Shown one piece after another: positions 53,230 through 61,721 of a stretch of DNA of 64,000 nt. The stretch is taken from positions 3,720,001-3,784,000 of the forward strand of contig NZ_CP066801.1 of NCBI RefSeq assembly GCF_016598575.1, in the 5' to 3' direction. Under the pieces are notes generated by a model. That model saw only the letters and a list, made by a program, of their open reading frames with translations. It had not been told where the DNA came from and did not search any database. A program made the translations under genes and the position numbers. Source of the DNA: Streptomyces sp. HSG2 (GTDB taxonomy: Bacteria > Actinomycetota > Actinomycetes > Streptomycetales > Streptomycetaceae). Position 1 is the stretch's first letter, and every line of letters begins with the position of its first letter.

Positions 53230-53702
53230 GAGTGAGACCTCCGGAATCGGAACGGCCCCGCACCGGTCCGGTACGGGGCTTGACGGGTCGAGGACCCGGG
53301 GCTACCTCGTCACGCGCCATGTCGGCCGTCTGCGGCCCGGAGCGGTCGGCGGGAGGTCCGCCGTGCGATCCGCTCCCGACCGGTACGTCCTTCGGACGGC
53401 GTGGGGCCCCGCGCTCCGGGGTGTCGCGCCCGGGGTCCGACGTGCTCGGGGGGACCGCTGGGGTCGACGTGGGGGGAGGCGGCGGGGGTGATGTCGCCGG
53501 GTGGGGACCCGGCGAGCGCGTGTCCTTTATCACGATCTGCCCAACGAAGTCCGGCGAATCGCGTCACAGGGGGTGATGTGTCTTCATATCGATGTTCGAG
53601 TCGGCGACGCTGCGCGGACCGCGCGTGGCCGGATTTCTTCGAATGTGATGTGCCGGGGTCACCCCGGCCGGACACCGTGCCGCCGAGCCGGGGTGCCGGG
53701 CG
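53230..53702. other. 473-base gap between amidase and sensor kinase genes
   Basis: No good gene. A 9-bp hairpin (TCGCCGGGT/ACCCGGCGA, 53494-53515) is a possible terminator for the kinase gene. Bases 53520-53660 are less GC-rich than the flanks; a short plus-strand frame there lacks a ribosome site and codon bias. Confidence 0.55.
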
Positions 53703-55142
53703 TCAGAGCGACGACCGCCAAGTGGCGCTGGTCCCGCGCCCGGAATCGTCGGAGACGGTCAGCCGCACCCCGGCCGGGCCGTTCGGGAGGGGCGCGGTCA
53801 CGTCGACGACCACGTCGATCCGGGTCACGCCGGCGCGGCGGCTCGCGGCGCCGAGAAGACGTCGCAATTCGGCCATGAGCGCCTCGGCCACCTGATCGGA
53901 AACCCGGCTGTCGACAGCGCCGGTGAAATGGACGGAGGGCGGGAAACCCAGCCGGGCCGCCACCTCCGTCGTCTCCCCCAACACCCTGCTGCGCAGTCCG
54001 GCGTACCGGCGATCCGGGTCCTGCTGGAGGGACATGATGGTCGTGCGGACCTCCTGGACCGTACCCCGCAGGTCCTCCATCGCCCGGCTCAGCGTCTCGC
54101 GCACGCCCTCCTCGGTGTCCGGCCGTCGCTGGGCGGACTCCAGCATCAGGCCGGTGGCGAAGAGGCGCTGCACCACCAGGTCGTGCAGATCACGGGCGAT
54201 GCGCTCGCGGTCCTCGTAGACCGCCAGGCTGCTTCGACCGCGCCGGGCCTCGGCCAGGACCAAGGCCAGGGCGGCGTGCGCGGCGAACCGCGTGGCCAGG
54301 GATCGCTCCACGTCCGTGTAGGGACGGTCGCCCCGCCGTCGGGGCAGGGCGAGGGTGCCGATCAGCCGCCCCTCCGCCCGCAGCGGCAGCATCATGCTCG
54401 GCCCGAACCGATGTCGGACCTCGGTGGTCATCCGCGGGTCGGTGGCCGAGTCCTCCACGAAGACCGGTTCGCCGGAGAAGAGTTGTTCGAGGACCGGGCT
54501 GCCGGGCGCGATCGTCGCGCCGACGAGCCCGCCCGGATCCTCCGGGGCCGAGGCGGCCACGATCGCCATGCCGCCCTCCGCGGTGGGTTGCAGCACCACC
54601 CCCGCCGCGGCCCCGGCCAACTGCCGGGCCCGCTCGGCGACGGTCGACAACGCGTCGTCCGCCGGACGGTCGTCGAGCAACGCAGTGGTCACCGCCGCCA
54701 CGCCCTCGATCCACCGCTCCCGCTGCTGCGCCGTCTCGTACAGCCGGGCGTTGCCGATCGCGATGCCCGCCTGGGCGGCCAGCAGACCGGCGACGCGTTC
54801 GTCCTCGGCCGTGAACGGCCCGGCCGCGCGCCGCCTGGTCAGCCGCAGCTCGCCGAACTCCTCGTCTCCCACCGGGACCGGGACCGCCAGCGCCCGAGGG
54901 TCCGCCGCCGGAGGAGCGGTCGGGCCGGTCGTCGCCCTCACCCGGGGCGGGTCCCGCGGCCCGGGGCCGGGAACGAGGAGCACCGCGTTCGCCGCGCCCG
55001 TCAGTTCGGCGGCGCTCTCCACCAGTCGGCGCAGTGTGGCCTGCAGGTCCAGCCCGCTCCCGATGGCCAGCACCGCCTCCAGGAGCGGCCTCAGCCGTGA
55101 CTCGTGCACGGGCGGGTCGCCGTCCGTACCGGAGGGGCACAC
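53703..55142 (-). CDS. GAF-domain sensor histidine kinase with degraded ATPase domain
   Basis: Predicted 479-aa cytoplasmic protein of the DevS/NarL-type kinase group. Two GAF domains (about 15-140 and 145-300) precede a HisKA_3 helix with the phospho-acceptor RIARDLHDLVVQRLFATG (His320). What follows should be a HATPase domain, but the N-box (normally EALTN-like) reads EALMAELRRLL, and the protein ends 160 residues after the His with SDDSGRGTSATWRSSL in place of a full G1/G2 box. GTG 55142 is nine bases after the mbl stop. Either a pseudo-kinase or a regulatory partner. Confidence 0.85.
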   Translation of the reverse strand: MCPSGTDGDPPVHESRLRPLLEAVLAIGSGLDLQATLRRLVESAAELTGAANAVLLVPGPGPRDPPRVRATTGPTAPPAADPRALAVPVPVGDEEFGELRLTRRRAAGPFTAEDERVAGLLAAQAGIAIGNARLYETAQQRERWIEGVAAVTTALLDDRPADDALSTVAERARQLAGAAAGVVLQPTAEGGMAIVAASAPEDPGGLVGATIAPGSPVLEQLFSGEPVFVEDSATDPRMTTEVRHRFGPSMMLPLRAEGRLIGTLALPRRRGDRPYTDVERSLATRFAAHAALALVLAEARRGRSSLAVYEDRERIARDLHDLVVQRLFATGLMLESAQRRPDTEEGVRETLSRAMEDLRGTVQEVRTTIMSLQQDPDRRYAGLRSRVLGETTEVAARLGFPPSVHFTGAVDSRVSDQVAEALMAELRRLLGAASRRAGVTRIDVVVDVTAPLPNGPAGVRLTVSDDSGRGTSATWRSSL

Positions 55143-55150
55143 CGGCGGGG

Positions 55151-56188
55151 TCAGGCCGCGGTCGGGGTCGGCGCCAGGGGTTCCACCCGGCCCTCGACCA
55201 TCGCGCCCAACCCCTCGACCGCGCAGACGTCGGGACGGTCGGCGATGTGGACCGGCATGCCGGTGGCCTGGCGCAGCATCTGGTCGAAGCCGGGCAGCAG
55301 CGCGCTGCCGCCGACCATCGTGATCCCCCGTTCCGCCAGGTCGGCGACCAGGTCTGGCGGGCAGTCACGCAGGACCTTGCCGATCCCGTCGAGGACTCCC
55401 GTCAACGGCGTCTGGATCGCCTCCCGGACGGCGGCCGTGTCCACCCGCACGCTCCGCGCCAGCCCGGTGGCGACGTCCCGGCCGTGGATCTCGGTGGAGG
55501 CGGGTCCGTGCGGGGTGAGCCCGTTCCCGGACAGGGCCAGTTGCAACGGGCGGACGGACTGGCTGGGCAGGACCAACTCGTGTCGGTGACGCAGGAGCTG
55601 AACGATCGCGTGGTCCACGGCCTCGCCACCGACCGGAAGCCGCGCCGCCGTGACGATCGAACCCAGCGACAACACCGCCACCTGGGTGGCGTGCGCACCG
55701 CACACCATGATCATGCTTGCTTCGGGGCGTTCCACCGGAAGCCCGCAGCCGACGGCGGCGGCGATCAGCGTGTCCACGAGTTCGACCCGGCGCGCCCCGA
55801 GCCCCACCAGCGTCTCGACGGCCGCGCGTCGTGCGAGTGGGTCGGCGTCGTGCGGGGTGCAGGCCGCGGCGCGCAGGCGAGGCCTGCGGCGCAGAGCGCG
55901 GCGGGTCTTGTCGCCCAGCAGGTGGCGCAGCATCCGCTGGGCCATCTCGATGTCCACGACCGTGCCGCCGCACACCGGTCGGACGACACGGATGTATCCG
56001 GGGGTGCGACCGGTCATCTTCTCGGCGAGTTCGCCGACCGCGATCAGCGCGCCGGTCCGGGTGTTGACGGCGGCGGCCGACGGCTGGTCGACGACGAGGC
56101 CCGCACCCTTGACGTACACCCGGGTCCGCGCCGCGCCGAGATCGACGGCGAAGTGGCAGCGACGCAGATGCTCCAGACTGGCGGTCAT
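55151..56188 (-). CDS. mbl: MreB-like actin homologue Mbl
   Basis: Predicted 345-aa actin-fold cytoskeletal protein. HFAVDLGAARTRVYVKGAGLV is phosphate 1, AVGELAEKMTGRTPGYIRVVRPV the MreB-type loop, and ITMVGGSALLPGFDQMLRQATG the adenosine region. Compared with true MreB the phosphate-2 segment (MIMVCGAHATQVAVLSLG) has lost the usual DIGGGT residues, consistent with the divergent Mbl of Streptomyces, which works in spore-wall morphogenesis (family knowledge). ATG 56188 has GGAGGG upstream. No mreCD nearby. The next gene downstream is the sensor kinase. Confidence 0.92.
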   Translation of the reverse strand: MTASLEHLRRCHFAVDLGAARTRVYVKGAGLVVDQPSAAAVNTRTGALIAVGELAEKMTGRTPGYIRVVRPVCGGTVVDIEMAQRMLRHLLGDKTRRALRRRPRLRAAACTPHDADPLARRAAVETLVGLGARRVELVDTLIAAAVGCGLPVERPEASMIMVCGAHATQVAVLSLGSIVTAARLPVGGEAVDHAIVQLLRHRHELVLPSQSVRPLQLALSGNGLTPHGPASTEIHGRDVATGLARSVRVDTAAVREAIQTPLTGVLDGIGKVLRDCPPDLVADLAERGITMVGGSALLPGFDQMLRQATGMPVHIADRPDVCAVEGLGAMVEGRVEPLAPTPTAA

Positions 56189-56499
56189 GACGGACCCTCC
56201 CGAGCGCACGGACCGTGAGGCCGGTCGGACGGCCGGCCTCCCTCGCATGGTGCGGGAAGGCCCGGCTCGGCGCCCCCCGAGGGGGGCCGTGAGGGGGGCC
56301 GCCGAACGGGCGGGGGTCTTCGGGGCCGCTCCCGGTCCGCCGCCGGGACGGCGGACGGCCGGGCGCCGTCCCGGCGGCGGGCGGGGCAGCCACCGTCAGG
56401 GGCGCCCGGTGCCCCGCGCCGACCGCCGGCCCTCACGGCCGCGGGTCATGGCGCGCGCCGCCGCGTCAAGGAGCGATCACGAGTGAGGCCGGGCGGCCG
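56189..56499. other. 311-base gap between matB and mbl
   Basis: No gene. It holds strongly structured GC-rich DNA, including an 8-bp hairpin GTCCGCCG/CGGCGGAC (56335-56356) that may terminate matB, and the mbl promoter region. Confidence 0.5.
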
Positions 56500-57960
56500 T
56501 CACGGGGTGCGCAGCGCACGCTTCAGGACCTTGCCCATGTCGTTGCGGGGCAGGGACCCCAGGTGGCGGACCTCGCGGGGGCGTTTGTGCGGGGCGAGGC
56601 GTTTCGCGACGTGCTCGCCGAGTTCCTCCGTCGACGGCGGCTCCTGAGCCGCCGCCGGCACCACCCAGGCCACGATCCGTTCCCCGAGATCGGGGTCGGG
56701 CTCCCCGGTGACGGCCACCTCCCGTACCCCGGGGTGCTCCAACAGGACGTTCTCGATCTCCCCCGCGCCGATCTTGTAGCCCGCGCTCTTGATGAGGTCG
56801 GTGGTCTGGCGGCCGACGAGCCGGACGGCGCCGTCCGGCTCGCGCACCGCCATGTCGCCGGTGCGGAACCACCCGTCCGAGGTGAAGGCCGCCGCGGTGG
56901 CGTCGGGTCGGTTCAGGTAGCCGGTGAACAGGTTCGGTCCGCGGACCTGGATCTCCCCGACGGTCCCGTCGTCCTCGCGGCCGAAGGGGGTGCCGTCCTC
57001 CGCGACCCGCCGAAGCTCCACCCCCGGCAGCGGCGGGCCCACCGTCCCCGGCGCCGGCACTCCGTCGGCCCGCACGCTGGTGTTCATCAGCGTCTCCGTC
57101 ATCCCGTACCGCTCGACGACGCCCCTGCCGGTGGCCTCGACGATCCGCCGGTGGTCCCGCTCCGGGAGGGCCGCCGATCCCGAGACCAGCAGCCGGGCCC
57201 CGGCGAGCGCGCTCACCAGTCCCGGGTCGTCCGGGAGCGCCTCGGCGATCCGGTGGTACATGGTGGGCACGCCGAACAACATGGTGGCGCCGGAGCTCAG
57301 TTCACGGGCGACGCCCTCGGTGCCGAAGGGGGCCAGGTGGCGTACCGTGCCGCCGCGCCGCAGCGGTCCCAGGACGCCGAGGACCAGGCCGTGGACGTGG
57401 AACAGGGGCAGCCCGTGCACCAGGACGTCGTCGGCGGTCCAGCACCAGGCGTCGGCCAGGGCGTCGAGCGTGGCGGCCACGGCCCGGCGCGGGATGACGG
57501 CGCCCTTGGGCGGTCCTGTGGTGCCGGAGGTGTAGACGATCAGCGCGGGATCGGTGTCACGGAGGGCGGAATCGGCGAAGTCGGTGGACCGCGGACCCGT
57601 GGCCCGTACGTCGACGTCGGCGCGGGGCAGGCCGGCCGCCGGCGCGGGGAGCGCTTCCCCCGGGGCGGCCAGCAGGAGCGAGGGCGCGCTGTCCTCCAGT
57701 ACGTGACGCGACTCCCGCTCTCCCGAGCGGGGGTTGAGCGGCACCACGGCCACCCCGGCGAACAGCGCGCCGACGACCGCGACGGCGGTCTCCGGCGTCG
57801 GCGTCGCCCACACGGCGACCCGGCCGGCACCGCGCACCCGCTCGGCGACGGCGTCGGCCGCCGCGCCGAGCCGCGCGTACGTCAGGGACCGCTCGCCGAA
57901 GCGCAGCGCGATCCGCTCGTCGGAACGGTCGCCCGTCAGGGCGGGAAAGAGGGAGGGCAC
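56500..57960 (-). CDS. matB: Malonyl/methylmalonyl-CoA synthetase
   Basis: Adenylate-forming enzyme that makes malonyl-CoA (and analogues) from the free dicarboxylate, ATP and CoA, supplying polyketide and fatty-acid extender units. The 486-aa sequence has the P-loop VYTSGTTGPPKGAV (residues 142-155), GLPLFHVHGLVLG, LFGVPTMYHRIAE, RYGMTETLMNTS, WFRTGDMA and the hinge and Lys in RNDMGKVLKRAL. It closely matches my memory of characterised S. coelicolor MatB. GTG 57960 has AGGAGG upstream. A TetR gene lies upstream on the same strand. Confidence 0.93.
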   Translation of the reverse strand: MPSLFPALTGDRSDERIALRFGERSLTYARLGAAADAVAERVRGAGRVAVWATPTPETAVAVVGALFAGVAVVPLNPRSGERESRHVLEDSAPSLLLAAPGEALPAPAAGLPRADVDVRATGPRSTDFADSALRDTDPALIVYTSGTTGPPKGAVIPRRAVAATLDALADAWCWTADDVLVHGLPLFHVHGLVLGVLGPLRRGGTVRHLAPFGTEGVARELSSGATMLFGVPTMYHRIAEALPDDPGLVSALAGARLLVSGSAALPERDHRRIVEATGRGVVERYGMTETLMNTSVRADGVPAPGTVGPPLPGVELRRVAEDGTPFGREDDGTVGEIQVRGPNLFTGYLNRPDATAAAFTSDGWFRTGDMAVREPDGAVRLVGRQTTDLIKSAGYKIGAGEIENVLLEHPGVREVAVTGEPDPDLGERIVAWVVPAAAQEPPSTEELGEHVAKRLAPHKRPREVRHLGSLPRNDMGKVLKRALRTP

Positions 57961-58069
57961 ACGGCCTCCTCGCGTTGTCGGCGGACACGGGACACCCCCG
58001 TTCCTACACCGTCCCGGGGTGGCGGGCCCAGGGGGGGCGTGCCCGACGTCGGCGGGCGGGCCGGGCGCC

Positions 58070-58675
58070 TCAGCCCCCAGCCGCTCGGAGCGCCGCACCG
58101 GGGGCGTCGGCCAGCAGTCGGCCGGTCGCGGCGACGACGGTGGCGCGGTACCGCGCGTGTCGTTCGGCGGACCACGCCGTGCCGTCGGCGTCGGCTGCCG
58201 GGCCGCCCGGGGCGCCGAACCAGGACTGGGCGAGGGACAGGACGAGCGTGAGGACGTCGACGGGGTCGATGTCGGCGGCGATCCTGCCCGCCCGTTGCTC
58301 CTCCGCCACCAGCGCGGCCTTGCGCCGGTACGCGGCGGCCTCGGCGGCGGTGACGCCGGGTCGCTCCAGCTGCTTCCAGGCGACCAGTCGCATCAGCGCG
58401 GGGCGCTCGGTCAGGTGGTCGAACAGCGCCCCCGCGTATCCGGGGAGGTCGGTGGCGTCGAAGCCGACGGCCTCCGCGCCGAGTTCCATGGCGCGGCGCA
58501 GGATCAGGTCGAAGAGCTGCTCCTTGTTGCCGAAGTACACGTAGATGAGGCGCTTGTTGGCTCCGGCGGCCTCGGCGATGCGGTCGACGCGGGCGCCGGC
58601 GATCCCGTGCTCGGCGAACTCGTCGAAGGCCGCGTCGAGGAGGCGTGCCTTCGTCGCGCTGGAATCCCGTGCCAT
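58070..58675 (-). CDS. TetR-family transcriptional regulator
   Basis: Predicted 201-aa repressor. The N-terminal HTH is SSATKARLLDAAFDEFAEHG with GARVDRIAEAAGANKRLIYVYFGNKEQLF (recognition helix). The C-terminal effector domain is helical (RPALMRLVAWKQLERPG). ATG 58675 is the usual family start; a second ATG at 58684 follows TAGG. Divergent from an aldo/keto reductase gene with about 100 bases of shared DNA that contains TAAC/GTTA dyads, so it very probably controls that gene and itself. It lies upstream of matB. Confidence 0.92.
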   Translation of the reverse strand: MARDSSATKARLLDAAFDEFAEHGIAGARVDRIAEAAGANKRLIYVYFGNKEQLFDLILRRAMELGAEAVGFDATDLPGYAGALFDHLTERPALMRLVAWKQLERPGVTAAEAAAYRRKAALVAEEQRAGRIAADIDPVDVLTLVLSLAQSWFGAPGGPAADADGTAWSAERHARYRATVVAATGRLLADAPGAALRAAGG

Positions 58676-58689
58676 GGTGAACATCCTAC

Positions 58690-58757
58690 CTAGTAACTAT
58701 CCGGTTATTGACAAGTCTGCCAGGGTGGGGGCACGATGCACCTAACGAGTTAGTTAC
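58690..58757. promoter_or_regulatory. Divergent TetR operator/promoter
   Basis: Two related dyads: TAAC-n6-GTTA (58694-58707) and CTAACGAGTTAG (58742-58753), both with a TAGTTAC-type half. Between them lies TTGACA (58708-58713) with CACGAT 18 bases further as a plausible -35/-10 for the aldo/keto reductase, the second dyad covering the start site. Seen: the repeats. Inferred: TetR binding. Confidence 0.65.
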
Positions 58758-58778
58758 CTTCTGGGAGCGGAGCACGGC

Positions 58779-59762
58779 ATGGAACAGCGCGCACTGGGGT
58801 CGCAGGGCCTGGTGGTCGGAGCCGAGGGTCTGGGCTGCATGGGCATGAGCGCCTTCTACGGCGCGATCGACGAGACCGAGGCGCTCGCGACCATCGACCG
58901 GGCGTTGGAGCTCGGGGTGACCATGCTCGACACCGCCGAGGGGTACGGGCCCTTCGTCAACGAGCAACTGGTCGGCAGGGCGGTCGCCGGTCGTCGGGAC
59001 AGCGTGGTCATCGCCACCAAGACCGGCCTGGAGTTCCTCGACGACGGCACTCCGGTCGGGCTCAACGGCAGCCCCGAGTACATCCGCCGGGCAGCCGACC
59101 GCTCGCTCCGACACCTCGGCACGGACCGGATCGACCTGTACTACCTGCACCGGATCGACCCGAAGGTTCCCGTCGAGGAGAGCGTCGGGGCCATGGCGGA
59201 GCTCGTCGCCGCGGGCAAGGTCGGCTACATCGGCCTCAGCGAGGCCGCCGCCGCCACCATCCGCCGCGCCCACGCCACGCATCCGCTGACCGCCGTGCAG
59301 ACCGAGTACTCCCTCTTCGAGCGCGGTCTGGAGAGCGACGGCGTGCGGGACACGCTCCGCGAACTCGGCATCGGCCTCGTCGCCTACTCGCCGCTCGGCC
59401 GGGGCTTCCTGTCCGGGGCGATCACCTCCACCGCGGACTTCGCCGAGGACGACTACCGCCGCACCGACCCCCGCTTCCAGGGGGAGAACTTCACCCGCAA
59501 CCTCGCCGTGGTCGAGGAGGTCCGCCGACTGGCCGGGGAGAAGTCCGTCAGCCCGTCCCAGCTGGCCCTGGCCTGGGTGTCGCACCAGGGCGCGGTCCCG
59601 ATCCCCGGCACCAAGCGCCGCCGCTACCTGGAGGAGAACGTCGCGGCGTCGGAGATCGCCTTCTCCGACGAGGACCTCGCCGCCATCGAGGCCGTGGCGC
59701 CGCGCGGAGTCGCCTCCGGCGACCGCTACTCGCCCGCCTTCATGGACATGCTGAACGGCTGA
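58779..59762 (+). CDS. Aldo/keto reductase
   Basis: Predicted 327-aa NADPH-dependent oxidoreductase with a (beta/alpha)8 barrel. The segments GLGCMGMSAFYG, TMLDTAEGYGPFVNEQ (catalytic Asp and Tyr), VIATKTGLEF (Lys) and YYLHRIDPKVP (His) give the catalytic tetrad, and QTEYSLFERG, YSPLGRGFLSG and PIPGTKRRRYLEEN the cofactor site. This is the AKR13-type group. ATG 58779, downstream of the TetR operator region. Its end overlaps the convergent FkbM gene by 23 bases. Substrate unknown; divergence from the regulator implies inducible detoxification or stress reduction. Confidence 0.95.
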   Translation: MEQRALGSQGLVVGAEGLGCMGMSAFYGAIDETEALATIDRALELGVTMLDTAEGYGPFVNEQLVGRAVAGRRDSVVIATKTGLEFLDDGTPVGLNGSPEYIRRAADRSLRHLGTDRIDLYYLHRIDPKVPVEESVGAMAELVAAGKVGYIGLSEAAAATIRRAHATHPLTAVQTEYSLFERGLESDGVRDTLRELGIGLVAYSPLGRGFLSGAITSTADFAEDDYRRTDPRFQGENFTRNLAVVEEVRRLAGEKSVSPSQLALAWVSHQGAVPIPGTKRRRYLEENVAASEIAFSDEDLAAIEAVAPRGVASGDRYSPAFMDMLNG

Positions 59763-60567
59763 CCCCGGCCCGCGCGTCCCCCGGACGCCGCCCGTCCGGC
59801 AGGAAGAGGACGGAGTTGACGTACCGGGGGCCCGAGCCGAAGGGAAGGACCCGTGGGAGCAGACCCCGCTCGGTCACCCAGGACGTGGCCGCCTGGTGGG
59901 ACTCAAGTGGGAAGGACGCCAACGGCACCCAGGTGCTCCCGGGGAGGACCCAGCCCGAGTACCCGAGTCCCGCCAGGTCGTCCACCACGATGTCGATCGG
60001 CTGAATCCGGGCCTCCAGTTCGACGAGGAGCGCGGGCCGGTCGCGGGCGAGCAGCCCCGAGGCCCCCCGCAGGACCGCGCGTTCGCCGCCGTCCACGTCG
60101 ACCTTGACGAAGGCCACGTCGACGAGGCCCAGGTCGTCCAGGGCCACGCACCGGACGGCGAGCGCGCGGGTGTGCAGGTCGCGCCGGACCAGCGAGGAGA
60201 CGCCGCGGTCGCCGCGGTCCCCGGGCGGCAGCCACAGCCGGGCCGGACCGGGCCGGTCGGACGCGGCGGCGTGGACCACGCGGACGTTGGCCGGCGCCCC
60301 GGAGGCCAACAGGCGGGCCAGGTGGGGGACCGGCTCGACGGTCACCACCCGTTCCGCGAGCCGGGCCAGCCGATGCGTCCAGGGTCCGTACCAGGCCCCC
60401 ACGTCGACGGCGGTACCCGAGCCGGGCGGGCACAGCTCCGGCAGGCGGGCCAGCTCCGGTTCGCAGCGGGGATACACGGCCCTGGCCGCGGCCGCCACCC
60501 ACCGCCGGGGCAGGAACGGGGCCAGCCGGGCCGCCGGCGTGCGCCGCGGAGCGGTCCCGTCGCTCAC
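59740..60567 (-). CDS. FkbM-family methyltransferase
   Basis: Predicted 275-aa SAM-dependent O-methyltransferase. The SAM site is TAVDVGAWYGPWTHRLA (Asp55) with VVTVEPVPHLARLL next. The FkbM hallmark is FVKVDVDGGERAVLRGA near residue 160. The C-terminal RYVNSVLFLP is typical of the family, which methylates sugars or lipid heads. GTG 60567 overlaps the stop of the Trm112-like gene (GTGA). Last gene of an operon whose members overlap or nearly abut. Target unknown. Confidence 0.9.
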   Translation of the reverse strand: MSDGTAPRRTPAARLAPFLPRRWVAAAARAVYPRCEPELARLPELCPPGSGTAVDVGAWYGPWTHRLARLAERVVTVEPVPHLARLLASGAPANVRVVHAAASDRPGPARLWLPPGDRGDRGVSSLVRRDLHTRALAVRCVALDDLGLVDVAFVKVDVDGGERAVLRGASGLLARDRPALLVELEARIQPIDIVVDDLAGLGYSGWVLPGSTWVPLASFPLESHQAATSWVTERGLLPRVLPFGSGPRYVNSVLFLPDGRRPGDARAGVSRSACP

Positions 60568-60803
60568 GAGCCGGCCCGGCGCAGCAGTTCCTCGTGTTCG
60601 TCGTCGCCGACTCGCTCCCCGCAGGTCGGCAGGAGCTGCGGTATCCCGTCGAGCACCGGATACCGCAGTCGCAGCCGGGGGTTGTAGAGCGCCTCGCCCT
60701 CGCGGGCGCCCTCCGCGACACCCTCGTCGGCGGGGAGCAGGCGCAGCGGGCCCTTGTCCAGCGGGCAGACCAGGATCTTCAACAGGGGGTCGTCGGCGTT
60801 CAA
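60564..60803 (-). CDS. Trm112-like small protein
   Basis: Predicted 79-aa protein of the Trm112/YcaR family. PLLKILVCPLDKGPLRLL at the start and RLRYPVLDGIPQLLP towards the end are the family motifs. Only two cysteines (Cys13 and Cys61) remain, so the usual zinc ribbon is not complete. The start is a rare TTG at 60803 that overlaps the EamA stop (TTGA); homologues begin MNADDPLLKIL, which supports it. Its stop overlaps the FkbM GTG. Trm112 proteins activate methyltransferases by binding them, so a partner may be one of the two methyltransferases of this operon. Confidence 0.86.
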   Translation of the reverse strand: MNADDPLLKILVCPLDKGPLRLLPADEGVAEGAREGEALYNPRLRLRYPVLDGIPQLLPTCGERVGDDEHEELLRRAGS

Positions 60804-61711
60804 CGCGAGGTCAGCTCCTTGGCGGTGACGGGGGCCCCGGAATCGGGCCCCGGTGCGGGCAGGGTCAGCAGCACGACGAGCCCGAGCAGCGTGCCGCCCA
60901 GACGCAGGGCGAGAAGGGCCGGATCCTCCGGCAGCGCCTCGCCGAAGGCGAGCGTGCCGACCACCGCCGCGTAGAGGCAGGACACGGTCGTGCACACCGG
61001 CACGATCAGGGAGGCGCGGCAACGTTGCAGTGCGGCCTGGGACATCACCAGGCCCAGTGCCCCGGTGACGAGCAGGAGGTACGGATAGGGAGACCGCAGA
61101 ACGACCGGGACCACCGCCCCCCAGCCCCCGTCGGTCGGCTGATGCCCGGAGAGCCCCTTGATCGCCAGGGAGCTGACGCCGTACACCAGACCCACGGCCA
61201 CGCCGTAGACGACACCCGAGGGCGGCCCGCGCCTGCTCCGCCGCTCGGCCACGACGTACAGCGCCACCGCGACCGACAGGCAGGGCCCGCACACCACGAG
61301 CACCAGCGGGTACGAAGCACCCGCGCCCACGGTCTCCCCGCCTCGGTCCAGGGACAACACCACCATCAGCAACGCGCCCAGGATCGCCGCCAGCGCCCAC
61401 CGCTCCCGACGAGTGGTGCGCTCGCCGAGCAGTCGCGCGGACAGCAACACCAACAGCACCAGCCCGGAGACGAACAGCCCCTGCGCGGCGGCCATCGGCA
61501 GGGTGCGGTAGACCACCAGTTGGGCGGCGAAGCCCGCGGCCAGCGACAGGGCCCCGCAGATCCACAGCGGACTGCCCAACACCAGCCGCAGAAGCCGGCC
61601 GGGCCGGCGGACGCTCACCCGGGGCATCGCGGACAGCGCCCGCTTCTCCAGCACGAAACCCGTGCTGTAGAGGACGTTCGCCGACAGGGCGGCGGCCACT
61701 CCCCACCACAT
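60800..61711 (-). CDS. EamA/DMT-family membrane transporter
   Basis: Predicted 303-aa inner-membrane protein with about ten transmembrane helices and an EamA-like internal repeat (GVAAALSANVLYSTGFVLEK in the first half, ALYVVAERRSRRG to VVYGVAVGLVYGVSSLAIKG in the second). Cytoplasmic basic loops separate the helices. ATG 61711 is the only good start. It ends overlapping the Trm112-like gene. Such proteins export small molecules or move lipid-linked metabolites; in this operon it may carry the product. The substrate is inferred only. Confidence 0.86.
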   Translation of the reverse strand: MWWGVAAALSANVLYSTGFVLEKRALSAMPRVSVRRPGRLLRLVLGSPLWICGALSLAAGFAAQLVVYRTLPMAAAQGLFVSGLVLLVLLSARLLGERTTRRERWALAAILGALLMVVLSLDRGGETVGAGASYPLVLVVCGPCLSVAVALYVVAERRSRRGPPSGVVYGVAVGLVYGVSSLAIKGLSGHQPTDGGWGAVVPVVLRSPYPYLLLVTGALGLVMSQAALQRCRASLIVPVCTTVSCLYAAVVGTLAFGEALPEDPALLALRLGGTLLGLVVLLTLPAPGPDSGAPVTAKELTSR

Positions 61712-61721
61712 CCCGGCCGCC

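Noticed and set aside
53640..53702. Frameshift that would restore the ATPase domain of the sensor kinase
   Set aside because: Other frames beyond the stop do not show HATPase-type motifs, so a simple frameshift is not supported.
53501..53878. Plus-strand frame in the gap beside the sensor kinase
   Set aside because: No ribosome site, runs antisense into the kinase gene, atypical codon use.
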